NCBI GenBank assembly: GCA_946800325.1
Contig: OX326961.1
Coordinates: forward strand, 6,798,655 to 6,862,654
Length of the DNA: 64,000 nt
Source of the DNA: Luzula sylvatica
Lineage: Eukaryota > Streptophyta > Magnoliopsida > Poales > Juncaceae
Reading direction: 5' to 3'
The translations under genes and the position numbers were made by a program. The notes under the pieces are model-generated. The model searched no databases, was not told the origin of the DNA, and was given only the letters and a program-made list of their open reading frames with translations. Positions 35,801 to 51,300 of the stretch are shown piece after piece. Every line of letters begins with the position of its first letter. Positions within the stretch are counted from its first letter, which is position 1.

Positions 35801-38800
35801 TTTTAAGATCATTTGTATCGTATCTTTCAGTACATAACTTTTCACCAAATTTCACAAACACTAAGAAAGTTTGTTTTTCGACTCAAAACAAGATTTTAAC
35901 GCTTTGAGGAGTTCAAATAACGTGTTTTTAGATCATTTGTATCGAATCTTTTACTACATAACTTTTCACCAAATTTCACAAACACAAAGAAAGTTTGTTT
36001 TTCGATTCAAAACAAGATTTTAACGCTTTGAGGAGTTCAAATAACGTGTTTTTAGATCATTTGTATCGTATCTTTTAGTGCATAACTTGTCACCAAATTT
36101 CACAAACACTAAGAAAGTTTGTTTTTCGATTCAAAACAAGATTTTAACGCTTTGAGGAGTACAAATAACGTGTTTTTAGATCATTTGTATCGTATCTTTT
36201 ACTACATAACTTTTCACCAAATTTCACAAACACTAAGAAAGTTTGTTTTTCGATTCAAAACAAGATTTTAACGCTTTGAGGAGTTCAAATAACGTGTTTT
36301 TAGATCATTGGTATCGTATCTTTTACTACATAACTTTTCACCAAATTTCACAAACGCTAAGAAAGTTTATTTTTCGATTCAAAACAAGATTTTAACGCTT
36401 TGAGGAGTTCAAATAACGTGTTTTTAGATCATTTGTCTCGTATCTTTTAGTGCATAACTTTTCACCAAATTTCACAAACACTAAGAAAGTTTGTTTTTCG
36501 ATTCAAAACAAGATTTTAACGCTTTGAGGAGTTCAAATAACGTGTTTTTAGATCATTGGTATCGTATCTTTTACTACATAACTTTTCACCAAATTTCACA
36601 AACGCTAAGAAAGTTTGTTTTTCGATTCAAAACAAGATTTTAACGCTTTGAGGAGTTCAAATAACGTGTTTTTAGATCATTTGTATCGTATCTTTTAGTG
36701 CGTAACTTTTCACCAAATTTCACAAACACTAAGAAAGTTTGTTTTTCGATTCAAAAATAGGTTTTAACGCTTTGAGGAGTTCAAATAACGTGTTTTTAGA
36801 TCATTTGTATCGAATCTTCTACTACATAACTTTTCACCAAATTTCACAAACACAAAGAAAGTTTGTTTTTCGATTCAAAACAAGATTTTAACGCTTTGAG
36901 GAGTTCAAATAACGTGTTTTTAGATCATTGGTATCGTATCTTTTACTACATAACTTTTCACCAAATTTCACAAACGCTAAGAAAGTTTGTTTTTCGATTC
37001 AAAACAAGATTTTAACGCTTTGAGGAGTTCAAATAACGTGTTTTTAGATCATTTGTATCGAATCTTTTTACTACATAACTTTTCACCAAATTTCACAAAC
37101 ACTAAGAAAGTTTGTTTTTCGATTCAAAACAAAATTTTAACGCTTTGAGGAGTTCAAATAACGTGTTTTTATACCATTTGTATCGTATCTTTTAGTACAT
37201 AACTTTTCACCAAATTTCACAAACACTAAGAAAGTTTGTTTTTCGATTCAAAACAAGATTTTAACGCTTTAAGAAGTTCAAATAACGTGTTTTTAGATCA
37301 TTTGTATCGTATCTTTTAGTGCATAACTTTTCACCAAATTTCACAAACACTAAGAAAGTTTGTTTTTCGATTCAAAACAAGATTTTAACGCTTTGAGGAG
37401 TTCAAATAACGTGTTTTTAGATCATTTGAATCGTATCTTTTACTACATAACTTTTCACCCAATTTCACAAACACTGAGAATGTTTGTTTTTCGATTCAAA
37501 ACAAGATTTTAACGCTTTGAGGAGTTAAAATAACGTGTTTTTAGATCATTGGTATCGTATCATTTAGTGCATAACTTTTCACCAAATTTCACAGACACTA
37601 AGAAAGTTTGTTTTTCGATTCAAAACAAAATTTTAACGCTTTGAGGAGTTCAAATAACGTGTTTTTAGATCATTTGTATCGTATCTTTCAGTACATAACT
37701 TTTCACCAAATTTCACCAACACTAAGAAAGTTTGTTTTTCGATTCAAAACGAGATTTTAACACTTTGAGGAGTTCAAATAACGTGTTTTAAGATCATTTG
37801 TATCGTATCTTTCAGTACATAACTTTTCACCAAATTTCACAAACACTAAGAAAGTTTGTTTTTCGATTCAAAACAAGATTTTAACACTTTGAGGAGTTCA
37901 AATAACGTGTTTTAAGATCATTTGTATCGTATCTTTCAGTACATAACTTTTCACCAAATTTCACAAACACTAAGAAAGTTTGTTTTTCGACTCAAAACAA
38001 GATTTTAACGCTTTGAGGAGTTCAAATAACGTGTTTTTAGATCATTTGTATCGAATCTTTTACTACATAACTTTTCACCAAATTTCACAAACACAAAGAA
38101 AGTTTGTTTTTCGATTCAAAACAAGATTTTAACGCTTTGAGGAGTTCAAATAACGTGTTTTTAGATCATTTGTATCGTATCTTTTAGTGCATAACTTGTC
38201 ACCAAATTTCACAAACACTAAGAAAGTTTGTTTTTCGATTCAAAACAAGATTTTAACGCTTTGAGGAGTACAAATAACGTGTTTTTAGATCATTTGTATC
38301 GTATCTTTTACTACATAACTTTTCACCAAATTTCACAAACACTAAGAAAGTTTGTTTTTCGATTCAAAACAAGATTTTAACGCTTTGAGGAGTTCAAATA
38401 ACGTGTTTTTAGATCATTGGTATCGTATCTTTTACTACATAACTTTTCACCAAATTTCACAAACGCTAAGAAAGTTTATTTTTCGATTCAAAACAAGATT
38501 TTAACGCTTTGAGGAGTTCAAATAACGTGTTTTTAGATCATTTGTCTCGTATCTTTTAGTGCATAACTTTTCACCAAATTTCACAAACACTAAGAAAGTT
38601 TGTTTTTCGATTCAAAACAAGATTTTAACGCTTTGAGGAGTTCAAATAACGTGTTTTTAGATCATTGGTATCGTATCTTTTACTACATAACTTTTCACCA
38701 AATTTCACAAACGCTAAGAAAGTTTGTTTTTCGATTCAAAACAAGATTTTAACGCTTTGAGGAGTTCAAATAACGTGTTTTTAGATCATTTGTATCGTAT

Positions 38801-41120
38801 CTTTTAGTGCGTAACTTTTCACCAAATTTCACAAACACTAAGAAAGTTTGTTTTTCGATTCAAAAATAGGTTTTAACGCTTTGAGGAGTTCAAATAACGT
38901 GTTTTTAGATCATTTGTATCGAATCTTCTACTACATAACTTTTCACCAAATTTCACAAACACAAAGAAAGTTTGTTTTTCGATTCAAAACAAGATTTTAA
39001 CGCTTTGAGGAGTTCAAATAACGTGTTTTTAGATCATTGGTATCGTATCTTTTACTACATAACTTTTCACCAAATTTCACAAACGCTAAGAAAGTTTGTT
39101 TTTCGATTCAAAACAAGATTTTAACGCTTTGAGGAGTTCAAATAACGTGTTTTTAGATCATTTGTATCGAATCTTTTTACTACATAACTTTTCACCAAAT
39201 TTCACAAACACTAAGAAAGTTTGTTTTTCGATTCAAAACAAAATTTTAACGCTTTGAGGAGTTCAAATAACGTGTTTTTATACCATTTGTATCGTATCTT
39301 TTAGTACATAACTTTTCACCAAATTTCACAAACACTAAGAAAGTTTGTTTTTCGATTCAAAACAAGATTTTAACGCTTTAAGAAGTTCAAATAACGTGTT
39401 TTTAGATCATTTGTATCGTATCTTTTAGTGCATAACTTTTCACCAAATTTCACAAACACTAAGAAAGTTTGTTTTTCGATTCAAAACAAGATTTTAACGC
39501 TTTGAGGAGTTCAAATAACGTGTTTTTAGATCATTTGAATCGTATCTTTTACTACATAACTTTTCACCCAATTTCACAAACACTGAGAATGTTTGTTTTT
39601 CGATTCAAAACAAGATTTTAACGCTTTGAGGAGTTAAAATAACGTGTTTTTAGATCATTGGTATCGTATCATTTAGTGCATAACTTTTCACCAAATTTCA
39701 CAGACACTAAGAAAGTTTGTTTTTCGATTCAAAACAAAATTTTAACGCTTTGAGGAGTTCAAATAACGTGTTTTTAGATCATTTGTATCGTATCTTTCAG
39801 TACATAACTTTTCACCAAATTTCACCAACACTAAGAAAGTTTGTTTTTCGATTCAAAACAAGATTTTAACACTTTGAGGAGTTCAAATAACGTGTTTTAA
39901 GATCATTTGTATCGTATCTTTCAGTACATAACTTTTCACCAAATTTCACAAACACTAAGAAAGTTTGTTTTTCGATTCAAAACAAGATTTTAACACTTTG
40001 AGGAGTTCAAATAACGTGTTTTAAGATCATTTGTATCGTATCTTTCAGTACATAACTTTTCACCAAATTTCACAAACACTAAGAAAGTTTGTTTTTCGAC
40101 TCAAAACAAGATTTTAACGCTTTGAGGAGTTCAAATAACGTGTTTTTAGATCATTTGTATCGAATCTTTTACTACATAACTTTTCACCAAATTTCACAAA
40201 CACAAAGAAAGTTTGTTTTTCGATTCAAAACAAGATTTTAACGCTTTGAGGAGTTCAAATAACGTGTTTTTAGATCATTTGTATCGTATCTTTTAGTGCA
40301 TAACTTGTCACCAAATTTCACAAACACTAAGAAAGTTTGTTTTTCGATTCAAAACAAGATTTTAACGCTTTGAGGAGTTCAAATAACGTGTTTTTAGATC
40401 ATTTGTATCGTATCTTTTACTACATAACTTTTCACCAAATTTCACAAACACTAAGAAAGTTTGTTTTTCGATTCAAAACAAGATTTTAACGCTTTGAGGA
40501 GTTCAAATAACGTGTTTTTAGATCATTGGTATCGTATCTTTTACTACATAACTTTTCACCAAATTTCACAAACGCTAAGAAAGTTTATTTTTCGATTCAA
40601 AACAAGATTTTAACGCTTTGAGGAGTTCAAATAACGTGTTTTTAGATCATTTGTCTCGTATCTTTTAGTGCATAACTTTTCACCAAATTTCACAAACACT
40701 AAGAAAGTTTGTTTTTCGATTCAAAACAAGATTTTAACGCTTTGAGGAGTTCAAATAACGTGTTTTTAGATCATTGGTATCGTATCTTTTACTACATAAC
40801 TTTTCACCAAATTTCACAAACGCTAAGAAAGTTTGTTTTTCGATTCAAAACAAGATTTTAACGCTTTGAGGAGTTCAAATAACGTGTTTTTAGATCATTT
40901 GTATCGTATCTTTTAGTGCGTAACTTTTCACCAAATTTCACAAACACTAAGAAAGTTTGTTTTTCGATTCAAAAATAGGTTTTAACGCTTTGAGGAGTTC
41001 AAATAACGTGTTTTTAGATCATTTGTATCGAATCTTCTACTACATAACTTTTCACCAAATTTCACAAACACAAAGAAAGTTTGTTTTTCGATTCAAAACA
41101 AGATTTTAACGCTTTGAGGA
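32830..41120 (-). repeat. higher-order repeat, 17 monomers, 2109 bp, about four copies
   Basis: AATG markers at 33261, 35370, 37479 and 39588 and AGG markers at 34650, 36759, 38868 and 40977 are all 2109 bp apart (17 x 124 + 1). ACGAG variants at 33531, 35640 and 37749 follow the same period but revert to ACAAG in the fourth unit (39858). GAGGAGTAC, present in units 1-3, is GAGGAGTTC in unit 4. The shorter unit appears derived from the neighbouring 23-mer family by loss of monomers. Confidence 0.9.
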
Positions 41121-42805
41121 GTTCAAATAACGTGTTTTTAGATCATTTGTATCGTATCTTTTAGTGCATAACTTTTCACCAAATTTCACAAACACTAAGA
41201 AAGTTTGTTTTTCGATTCAAAACAAGATTTTAACGCTTTGAGGAGTTCAAATAACGTGTTTTTAGATCATTTGTATCGTATCTTTCAGTACATAACTTTT
41301 CACCAAATTTCACAAACACTAAGAAAGTTTGTTTTTCGATTCAAAACAAGATTTTAACGCTTTGAGGAGTTCAAATAACGTGTTTTTAGATCATTGGTAT
41401 CGTATCTTTTACTACATAACTTTTCACCAAATTTCACAAACGCTAAGAAAGTTTGTTTTTCGATTCAAAACAAGATTTTAACGCTTTGAGGAGTTCAAAT
41501 AACGTGTTTTTAGATCATTTGTATCGTATCTTTTAGTGCATAACTTTTCACCAAATTTCACAAACACTAAGAAAGTTTGTTTTTCGATTCAAAACAAGAT
41601 TTTAACGCTTTGAGGAGTTCAAATAACGTGTTTTTAGATCATTTGTATCGTATCTTTTAGTGCATAACTTTTCACCAAATTTCACAAACACTAAGAAAGT
41701 TTGTTTTTCGATTCAAAACAAGATTTTAACGCTTTGAGGAGTTCAAATAACGTGTTTTTAGATCATTGGTATCGTATCTTTTACTACATAACTTTTCACC
41801 AAATTTCACAAACGCTAAGAAAGTTTGTTTTTCGATTCAAAACAAGATTTTAACGCTTTGAGGAGTTCAAATAACGTGTTTTTAGATCATTTGTATCGTA
41901 TCTTTTAGTGCATAACTTTTCACCAAATTTCACAAACACTAAGAAAGTTTGTTTTTCGATTCAACACAAGATTTTAACGCTTTGAGGAGTTCAAATAACA
42001 TGTTTTTAGATCATTTGTATCGTATCTTTTACTATATAACTTTTCACCAAATTTTACAAACACTAAGAAAGTTTGTTTTTCTATTCAAAACAAGATATTA
42101 ACGCTTTGAGGAGTTCAAATAACATGTTTTTAGATCATTTGCATCGTATCTTTTACTACATATATTTTCACCAAATTTTACAAACACAAAGAAAGTTTGT
42201 TTTTCGATTCAAAACAAGATTTTAACGCTTTGAGGAGTTCAAATAACGTGTTTTTAGATCATTTGTATCGAATCTTTTTACTACATAACTTTTCACCAAA
42301 TTTCACAAACACTAAGCAAGTTTGTTTTTCGATTCAAAACAAAATTTTAACGCTTTGAGGAGTTCAAATAACGTGTTTTTATACCATTTGTATCGTATCT
42401 TTTAGTACATAACTTTTCACCAAATTTCACAAACACTAAGAAAGTTTGTTTTTCGATTCAAAACAAGATTTTAACGCTTTAAGAAGTTCAAATAACGTGT
42501 TTTTAGATCATTTGTATCGTATCTTTTAGTGCATAACTTTTCACCAAATTTCACAAACACTAAGAAAGTTTGTTTTTCGATTCAAAACAAGATTTTAACG
42601 CTTTGAGGAGTTCAAATAACGTGTTTTTAGATCATTTGAATCGTATCTTTTACTACATAACTTTTCACCCAATTTCACAAACACTGAGAATGTTTGTTTT
42701 TCGATTCAAAACAAGATTTTAACGCTTTGAGGAGTTAAAATAACGTGTTTTTAGATCATTGGTATCGTATCATTTAGTGCATAACTTTTCACCAAATTTC
42801 ACAGA

Positions 42806-42815
42806 CACTTAAGAT
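42806..42815 (-). repeat. truncated satellite monomer (65-bp deletion), copy 1
   Basis: The sequence jumps from CACAGACACT directly to TAAGATCATTTG, removing monomer positions 32-96 (65 bp). The same junction occurs near 52664-52673, showing it arose before the large duplication. Confidence 0.85.
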
Positions 42816-42899
42816 CATTTGTATCGTATCTTTCAGTACATAACTTTTCACCAAATTTCACAAACACTAAGAAAGTTTGTTTTTCGATTCAAAACAAGA

Positions 42900-45360
42900 T
42901 TTTAACGCTTTGAGGAGTTCAAATAACGTGTTTTTAGATCATTTGTATCGTATCTTTCAGTACATAACTTTTCACCAAATTTCACCAACACTAAGAAAGT
43001 TTGTTTTTCTATTCAAAACAAGATTTTAACGCTTTGAGGAGTTCAAATAACGTGTTTTTAGATCATTTGTATCGTATCTTTTAGTGCATAACTTTTCACC
43101 AAATTTCACAAACACTAAGAAAGTTTGTTTTTCGATTCAAAACAAGATTTTAACGCTTTGAGGAGTTCAAATAACGTGTTTTTAGATCATTGGTATCGTA
43201 TCTTTTACTACATAACTTTTCACCAAATTTCACAAACGCTAAGAAAGTTTGTTTTTCGATTCAAAACAAGATTTTAACGCTTTGAGGAGTTCAAATAACG
43301 TGTTTTTAGATCATTTGTATCGTATCTTTTAGTGCATAACTTTTCACCAAATTTCACAAACACTAAGAAAGTTTGTTTTTCGATTCAAAACAAGATTTTA
43401 ACGCTTTAAGAAGTTCAAATAACGTGTTTTTAGATCATTTGTATCGTATCTTTTAGTGCATAACTTTTCACCAAATTTCACAGACACTAAGAAAGTTTGT
43501 TTTTCGATTCAAAACAAGATTTTAACGCTTTGAGGAGTTCAAATAACGTGTTTTTAGATCATTTGTATCGTATCTTTCAGTACATAACTTTTCACCAAAT
43601 TTCACAAACACTAAGAAAGTTTGTTTTTCGATTCAAAACAAGATTTTAACACTTTGAGGAGTTCAAATAACGTGTTTTAAGATCATTTGTATCGTATCTT
43701 TCAGTACATAACTTTTCACCAAATTTCACAAACACTAAGAAAGTTTGTTTTTCGACTCAAAACAAGATTTTAACGCTTTGAGGAGTTCAAATAACATGTT
43801 TTTAGATCATTTGTATCGAATCTTTTACTACATAACTTTTCACCAAATTTCACAAACACAAAGAAAGTTTGTTTTTCGATTCAAAACAAGATTTTAACGT
43901 TTTGAGGAGTTCAAATAACGTGTTTTTAGATCATTTGTATCGTATCTTTTAGTGCATAACTTTTCACCAAATTTCACAAACACTAAGAAAGTTTGTTTTT
44001 CGATTCAAAACAAGATTTTAACGCTTTGAGGAGTTCAAATAACGTGTTTTTAGATCATTTGTATCGTATCTTTTACTACATAACTTTTCACCAAATTTCA
44101 CAAACACTAAGAAAGTTTGTTTTTCGATTCAAAACAAGATTTTAACGCTTTGAGGAGTTCAAATAACGTGTTTTTAGATCATTGGTATCGTATCTTTTAC
44201 TACATAACTTTTCACCAAATTTCACAAACGCTAAGAAAGTTTGTTTTTCGATTCAAAACAAGATTTTAACGCTTTGAGGAGTTCAAATAACGTGTTTTTA
44301 GATCATTTGTATCGTATCTTTTAGTGCATAACTTTTCACCAAATTTCACAAACACTAAGAAAGTTTGTTTTTCGATTCAAAACAAGATTTTAACGCTTTA
44401 AGAAGTTCAAATAACGTGTTTTTAGATCATTTGTATCGTATCTTTTAGTGCATAACTTTTCACCAAATTTCACAGACACTAAGAAAGTTTGTTTTTCGAT
44501 TCAAAACAATATTTTAACGCTTTGAGGAGTTCAAATAACGTGTTTTTAGATCATTTGTATCGTATCTTTCAGTACATAACTTTTCACCAAATTTCACAAA
44601 CACTAAGAAAGTTTGTTTTTCGATTCAAAACAAGATTTTAACACTTTGAGGAGTTCAAATAACGTGTTTTAAGATCATTTGTATCGTATCTTTCAGTACA
44701 TAACTTTTCACCAAATTTCACAAACACTAAGAAAGTTTGTTTTTCGACTCAAAACAAGATTTTAACGCTTTGAGGAGTTCAAATAACGTGTTTTTAGATC
44801 ATTTGTATCGAATCTTTTACTACATAACTTTTCACCAAATTTCACAAACACAAAGAAAGTTTGTTTTTCGATTCAAAACAAGATTTTAACGCTTTGAGGA
44901 GTTCAAATAACGTGTTTTTAGATCATTTGTATCGTATATTTTAGTGCATAACTTTTCACCAAATTTCACAAACACTAAGAAAGTTTGTTTTTCGATTCAA
45001 AACAAGATTTTAACGCTTTGAGGAGTTCAAATAACGTGTTTTTAGATCATTTGTATCGTATCTTTTACTACATAACTTTTCACCAAATTTCACAAACACT
45101 AAGAAAGTTTGTTTTTCGATATAAAACAAGATTTTAACGCTTTGAGGAGTTCAAATAACGTGTTTTTAGATCATTGGTATCGTATCTTTTACTACATAAC
45201 TTTTCACCAAATTTCACAAACGCTAAGAAAGTTTGTTTTTCGATTCAAAACAAGATTTTAACGCTTTGAGGAGTTCAAATAACGTGTTTTTAGATCATTT
45301 GTATCGTATCTTTTAGTGCATAACTTTTCACCAAATTTCACAAACACTAAGAAAGTTTGT
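42900..45360 (-). repeat. higher-order repeat, 8 monomers, 992 bp, two copies
   Basis: The GCTTTAAGAAG variant recurs at 43403 and 44395, exactly 992 bp (8 x 124) apart. The following series of variants (CAGACAC, AACACTTTG, CGACTC, ACACAAAG) recurs in the same order in both copies. Confidence 0.85.
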
Positions 45361-48300
45361 TTTTCGATTCAAAACAAGATTTTAACGCTTTGAGGAGTTC
45401 AAATAACGTGTTTTTAGATCATTTGTATCGTATCTTTTAGTGCATAACTTTTCACCAAATTTCACAAACACTAAGAAAGTTTGTTTTTCGATTCAAAACA
45501 AGATTTTAACGCTTTGAGGAGTTCAAATAACGTGTTTTTAGATCATTGGTATCGTATCTTTTACTACATAACTTTTCACCAAATTTCACAAACGCTAAGA
45601 AAGTTTGTTTTTCGATTCAAAACAAGATTTTAACGCTTTGAGGAGTTCAAATAACGTGTTTTTAGATCATTTGTATCGTATCTTTTAGTGCATAACTTTT
45701 CACCAAATTTCACAAACACTAAGAAAGTTTGTTTTTCGATTCAACACAAGATTTTAACGCTTTGAGGAGTTCAAATAACATGTTTTTAGATCATTTGTAT
45801 CGTATCTTTTACTACATAACTTTTCACCAAATTTTACAAACACTAAGAAAGTTTGTTTTTCTATTCAAAATAAGATATTAACGCTTTGAGGAGTTCAAAT
45901 AACATGTTTTTAGATCATTTGCATCGTATCTTTTACTACATAAGTTTTCACCAAATTTTACAAACACAAAGAAAGTTTGTTTTTCGATTCAAAACAAGAT
46001 TTTAACGCTTTGAGGAGTTCAAATAACGTGTTTTTAGATCATTTGTATCGAATCTTTTTACTACATAACTTTTCACCAAATTTCACAAACACTAAGAAAG
46101 TTTGTTTTTCGATTCAAAACAAAATTTTAACGCTTTGAGGAGTTCAAATAACGTGTTTTTATACCATTTGTATCGTATCTTTTAGTACATAACTTTTCAC
46201 CAAATTTCACAAACACTAAGAAAGTTTGTTTTTCGATTCAAAACAAGATTTTAACGCTTTGAGGAGTTCAAATAACGTGTTTTTAGATCATTTGTATCGT
46301 ATCTTTCAGTACATAACTTTTCACCAAATTTCACAAACACTAAGAAAGTTTGTTTTTCGATTCAAAACAAGATTTTAACACTTTGAGGAGTTCAAATAAC
46401 GTGTTTTAAGATCATTTGTATCGTATCTTTCAGTACATAACTTTTCACCAAATTTCACAAACACTAAGAAAGTTTGTTTTTCGACTCAAAACAAGATTTT
46501 AACGCTTTGAGGAGTTCAAATAACGTGTTTTTAGATCATTTGTATCGAATCTTTTACTACATAACTTTTCACCAAATTTCACAAACACAAAGAAAGTTTG
46601 TTTTTCGATTCAAAACAAGATTTTAACGCTTTGAGGAGTTCAAATAACGTGTTTTTAGATCATTTGTATCGTATCTTTTAGTGCATAACTTTTCACCAAA
46701 TTTCACAAACACTAAGAAAGTTTGTTTTTCGATTCAAAACAAGATTTTAACGCTCTGAGGAGTTCAAATAACGTGTTTTTAGATCATTTGTATCGTATCT
46801 TTTACTACATAACTTTTCACCAAATTTCACAAACACTAAGAAAGTTTGTTTTTCGATTCAAAACAAAATTTTAACGCTTTGAGGAGTTCAAATAACGTGT
46901 TTTTATACCATTTGTATCGTATCTTTTAGTACATAACTTTTCACCAAATTTCACAAACACTAAGAAAGTTTGTTTTTCGATTCAAAACAAGATTTTAACG
47001 CTTTAAGAAGTTCAAATAACGTGTTTTTAGATCATTTGTATCGTATCTTTTAGTGCATAACTTTTCACCAAATTTCACAAACACTAAGAAAGTTTGTTTT
47101 TCGATTCAAAACAAGATTTTAACGCTTTGAGGAGTTCAAATAACGTGTTTTTAGATCATTTGAATCGTATCTTTTACTACATAACTTTTCACCCAATTTC
47201 ACAAACACTGAGAATGTTTGTTTTTCGATTCAAAACAAGATTTTAACGCTTTGTGGAGTTAAAATAACGTGTTTTTAGATCATTGGTATCGTATCATTTA
47301 GTGCATAACTTTTCACCAAATTTCACAGACACTAAGAAAGTTTGTTTTTCGATTCAAAACAAAATTTTAACGCTTTGAGGAGTTCAAATAACGTGTTTTT
47401 AGATCATTTGTATCGTATCTTTCAGTACATAACTTTTCACCAAATTTCACCAACACTAAGAAAGTTTGTTTTTCGATTCAAAACAAGATTTTAACACTTT
47501 GAGGAGTTCAAATAACGTGTTTTAAGATCATTTGTATCGTATCTTTCAGTACATAACTTTTCACCAAATTTCACAAACACTAAGAAAGTTTGTTTTTCGA
47601 TTCAAAACAAGATTTTAACGCTTTGAGGAGTTCAAACAACGTGTTTTTAGATCATTGGTATCTTATCTTTTACTACATAACTTTTCACCAAATTTCACAA
47701 ACACTAAGAAAGTTTGTTTTTCGATTCAAAACAAGATTTTAACGCTTTGAGGAGTTCAAATAACGTGTTTTTAGATCATTGGTATCGTATCTTTTACTAC
47801 ATAACTTTTCACCAAATTTCACAAACGCTAAGAAAGTTTGTTTTTCGATTCAAAACAAGATTTTAACGCTTTGAGGAGTTCAAATAACGTGTTTTTAGAT
47901 CATTTGTCTCGTATCTTTTAGTGCATAACTTTTCACCAAATTTCACAAACACTAAGAAAGTTTGTTTTTCGATTCAAAACAAGATTTTAACGCTTTGAGG
48001 AGTTCAAATAACGTGTTTTTAGATCATTGGTATCGTATCTTTTACTACATAACTTTTCACCAAATTTCACAAACGCTAAGAAAGTTTGTTTTTCGATTCA
48101 AAACAAGATTTTAACGCTTTGAGGAGTTCAAATAACGTGTTTTTAGATCATTTGTATCGTATCTTTTAGTGCGTAACTTTTCACCAAATTTCACAAACAC
48201 TAAGAAAGTTTGTTTTTCGATTCAAAAATAGGTTTTAACGCTTTGAGGAGTTCAAATAACGTGTTTTTAGATCATTTGTATCGAATCTTCTACTACATAA

Positions 48301-51300
48301 CTTTTCACCAAATTTCACAAACACAAAGAAAGTTTGTTTTTCGATTCAAAACAAGATTTTAACGCTTTGAGGAGTTCAAATAACGTGTTTTTAGATCATT
48401 TGTATCGTATCTTTTAGTGCATAACTTTTCACCAAATTTCACAAACACTAAGAAAGTTTGTTTTTCGATTCAAAACAAGATTTTAACGCTTTGAGGAGTT
48501 CAAATAACGTGTTTTTAGATCATTTGTATCGTATCTTTCAGTACATAACTTTTCACCAAATTTCACAAACACTAAGAAAGTTTGTTTTTCGATTCAAAAC
48601 AAGATTTTAACGCTTTGAGGAGTTCAAATAACGTGTTTTTAGATCATTGGTATCGTATCTTTTACTACATAACTTTTCACCAAATTTCACAAACACTAAG
48701 AAAGTTTGTTTTTCGATTCAAAACAAGATTTTAACGCTTTGAGGAGTTCAAATAACGTGTTTTTAGATCATTTGTATCGTATCTTTTAGTGCATAACTTT
48801 TCACCAAATTTCACAAACACTAAGAAAGTTTGTTTTTCGATTCAACACAAGATTTTAACGCTTTGAGGAGTTCAAATAACATGTTTTTAGATCATTTGTA
48901 TCGTATCTTTTACTACATAACTTTTCACCAAATTTTACAAACACTAAGAAAGTTTGTTTTTCTATTCAAAACAAGATATTAACGCTTTGAGGAGTTCAAA
49001 TAACATGTTTTTAGATCATTTGCATCGTATCTTTTACTACATATATTTTCACCAAATTTTACAAACACAAAGAAAGTTTGTTTTTCGATTCAAAACAAGA
49101 TTTTAACGCTTTGAGGAGTTCAAATAACGTGTTTTTAGATCATTTGTATCGAATCTTTTTACTACATAACTTTTCACCAAATTTCACAAACACTAAGAAA
49201 GTTTGTTTTTCGATTCAAAACAAAATTTTAACGCTTTGAGGAGTTCAAATAACGTGTTTTTATACCATTTGTATCGTATCTTTTAGTACATAACTTTTCA
49301 CCAAATTTCACAAACACTAAGAAAGTTTGTTTTTCGATTCAAAACAAGATTTTAACGCTTTAAGAAGTTCAAATAACGTGTTTTTAGATCATTTGTATCG
49401 TATCTTTTAGTGCATAACTTTTCACCAAATTTCACAAACACTAAGAAAGTTTGTTTTTCGATTCAAAACAAGATTTTAACGGTTTGAGGAGTTCAAATAA
49501 CGTGTTTTTAGATCATTTGAATCGTATCTTTTACTACATAACTTTTCACCCAATTTCACAAACACTGAGAATGTTTGTTTTTCGATTCAAAACAAGATTT
49601 TAACGCTTTGAGGAGTTAAAATAACGTGTTTTAAGATCATTTGTATCGTATCTTTCAGTACATAACTTTTCACCAAATTTCACCAACACTAAGAAAGTTT
49701 GTTTTTCGATTCAAAACAAGATTTTAACACTTTGAGGAGTTCAAATAACGTGTTTTAAGATCATTTGTATCGTATCTTTCAGTACATAACTTTTCACCAA
49801 ATTTCACAAACACTAAGAAAGTTTGTTTTTCGATTCAAAACAAGATTTTAACACTTTGAGGAGTTCAAATAACGTGTTTTAAGATCATTTGTATCGTATC
49901 TTTCAGTACATAACTTTTCACCAAATTTCACAAACACTAAGAAAGTTTGTTTTTCGACTCAAAACAAGATTTTAACGCTTTGAGGAGTTCAAATAACGTG
50001 TTTTTAGATCATTTGTATCGAATCTTTTACTACATAACTTTTCACCAAATTTCACAAACACAAAGAAAGTTTGTTTTTCGATTCAAAACAAGATTTTAAC
50101 GCTTTGAGGAGTTCAAATAACGTGTTTTTAGATCATTTGTATCGTATCTTTTAGTGCATAACTTGTCACCAAATTTCACAAACACTAAGAAAGTTTGTTT
50201 TTCGATTCAAAACAAGATTTTAACGCTTTGAGGAGTTCAAATAACGTGTTTTTAGATCATTTGTATCGTATCTTTTACTACATAACTTTTCACCAAATTT
50301 CACAAACACTAAGAAAGTTTGTTTTTCGATTCAAAACAAGATTTTAACGCTTTGAGGAGTTCAAATAACGTGTTTTTAGATCATTGGTATCGTATCTTTT
50401 ACTACATAACTTTTCACCAAATTTCACAAACGCTAAGAAAGTTTATTTTTCGATTCAAAACAAGATTTTAACGCTTTGAGGAGTTCAAATAACGTGTTTT
50501 TAGATCATTTGTCTCGTATCTTTTAGTGCATAACTTTTCACCAAATTTCACAAACACTAAGAAAGTTTGTTTTTCGATTCAAAACAAGATTTTAACGCTT
50601 TGAGGAGTTCAAATAACGTGTTTTTAGATCATTGGTATCGTATCTTTTACTACATAACTTTTCACCAAATTTCACAAACGCTAAGAAAGTTTGTTTTTCG
50701 ATTCAAAATAAGATTTTAACGCTTTGAGGAGTTCAAATAACGTGTTTTTAGATCATTTGTATCGTATCTTTTAGTGCGTAACTTTTCACCAAATTTCACA
50801 AACACTAAGAAAGTTTGTTTTTCGATTCAAAAATAGGTTTTAACGCTTTGAGGAGTTCAAATAACGTGTTTTTAGATCATTTGTATCGAATCTTCTACTA
50901 CATAACTTTTCACCAAATTTCACAAACACAAAGAAAGTTTGTTTTTCGATTCAAAACAAGATTTTAACGCTTTGAGGAGTTCAAATAACGTGTTTTTAGA
51001 TCATTTGTATCGTATCTTTTAGTGCATAACTTTTCACCAAATTTCACAAACACTAAGAAAGTTTGTTTTTCGATTCAAAACAAGATTTTAACGCTTTGAG
51101 GAGTTCAAATAACGTGTTTTTAGATCATTTGTATCGTATCTTTCAGTACATAACTTTTCACCAAATTTCACAAACACTAAGAAAGTTTGTTTTTCGATTC
51201 AAAACAAGATTTTAACGCTTTGAGGAGTTCAAATAACGTGTTTTTAGATCATTGGTATCGTATCTTTTACTACATAACTTTTCACCAAATTTCACAAACG

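Larger units (their letters stand above)
40300..46860 (-). repeat. large satellite segmental duplication, copy 1
   Basis: Markers AACTTGTCACC (40302), AAAAATAGG (AGG 40977), ACTATATAAC (42031), AAGCAAG (42314), the truncated monomer ACAGACACTTAAG (42801), TAAGATATTA (45871) and CGCTCTGAGG (46751) each have a partner in copy 2. The offset is 9858 bp up to the truncated monomer and 10850 bp for the last two. After about 46860 the two copies diverge. Confidence 0.85.
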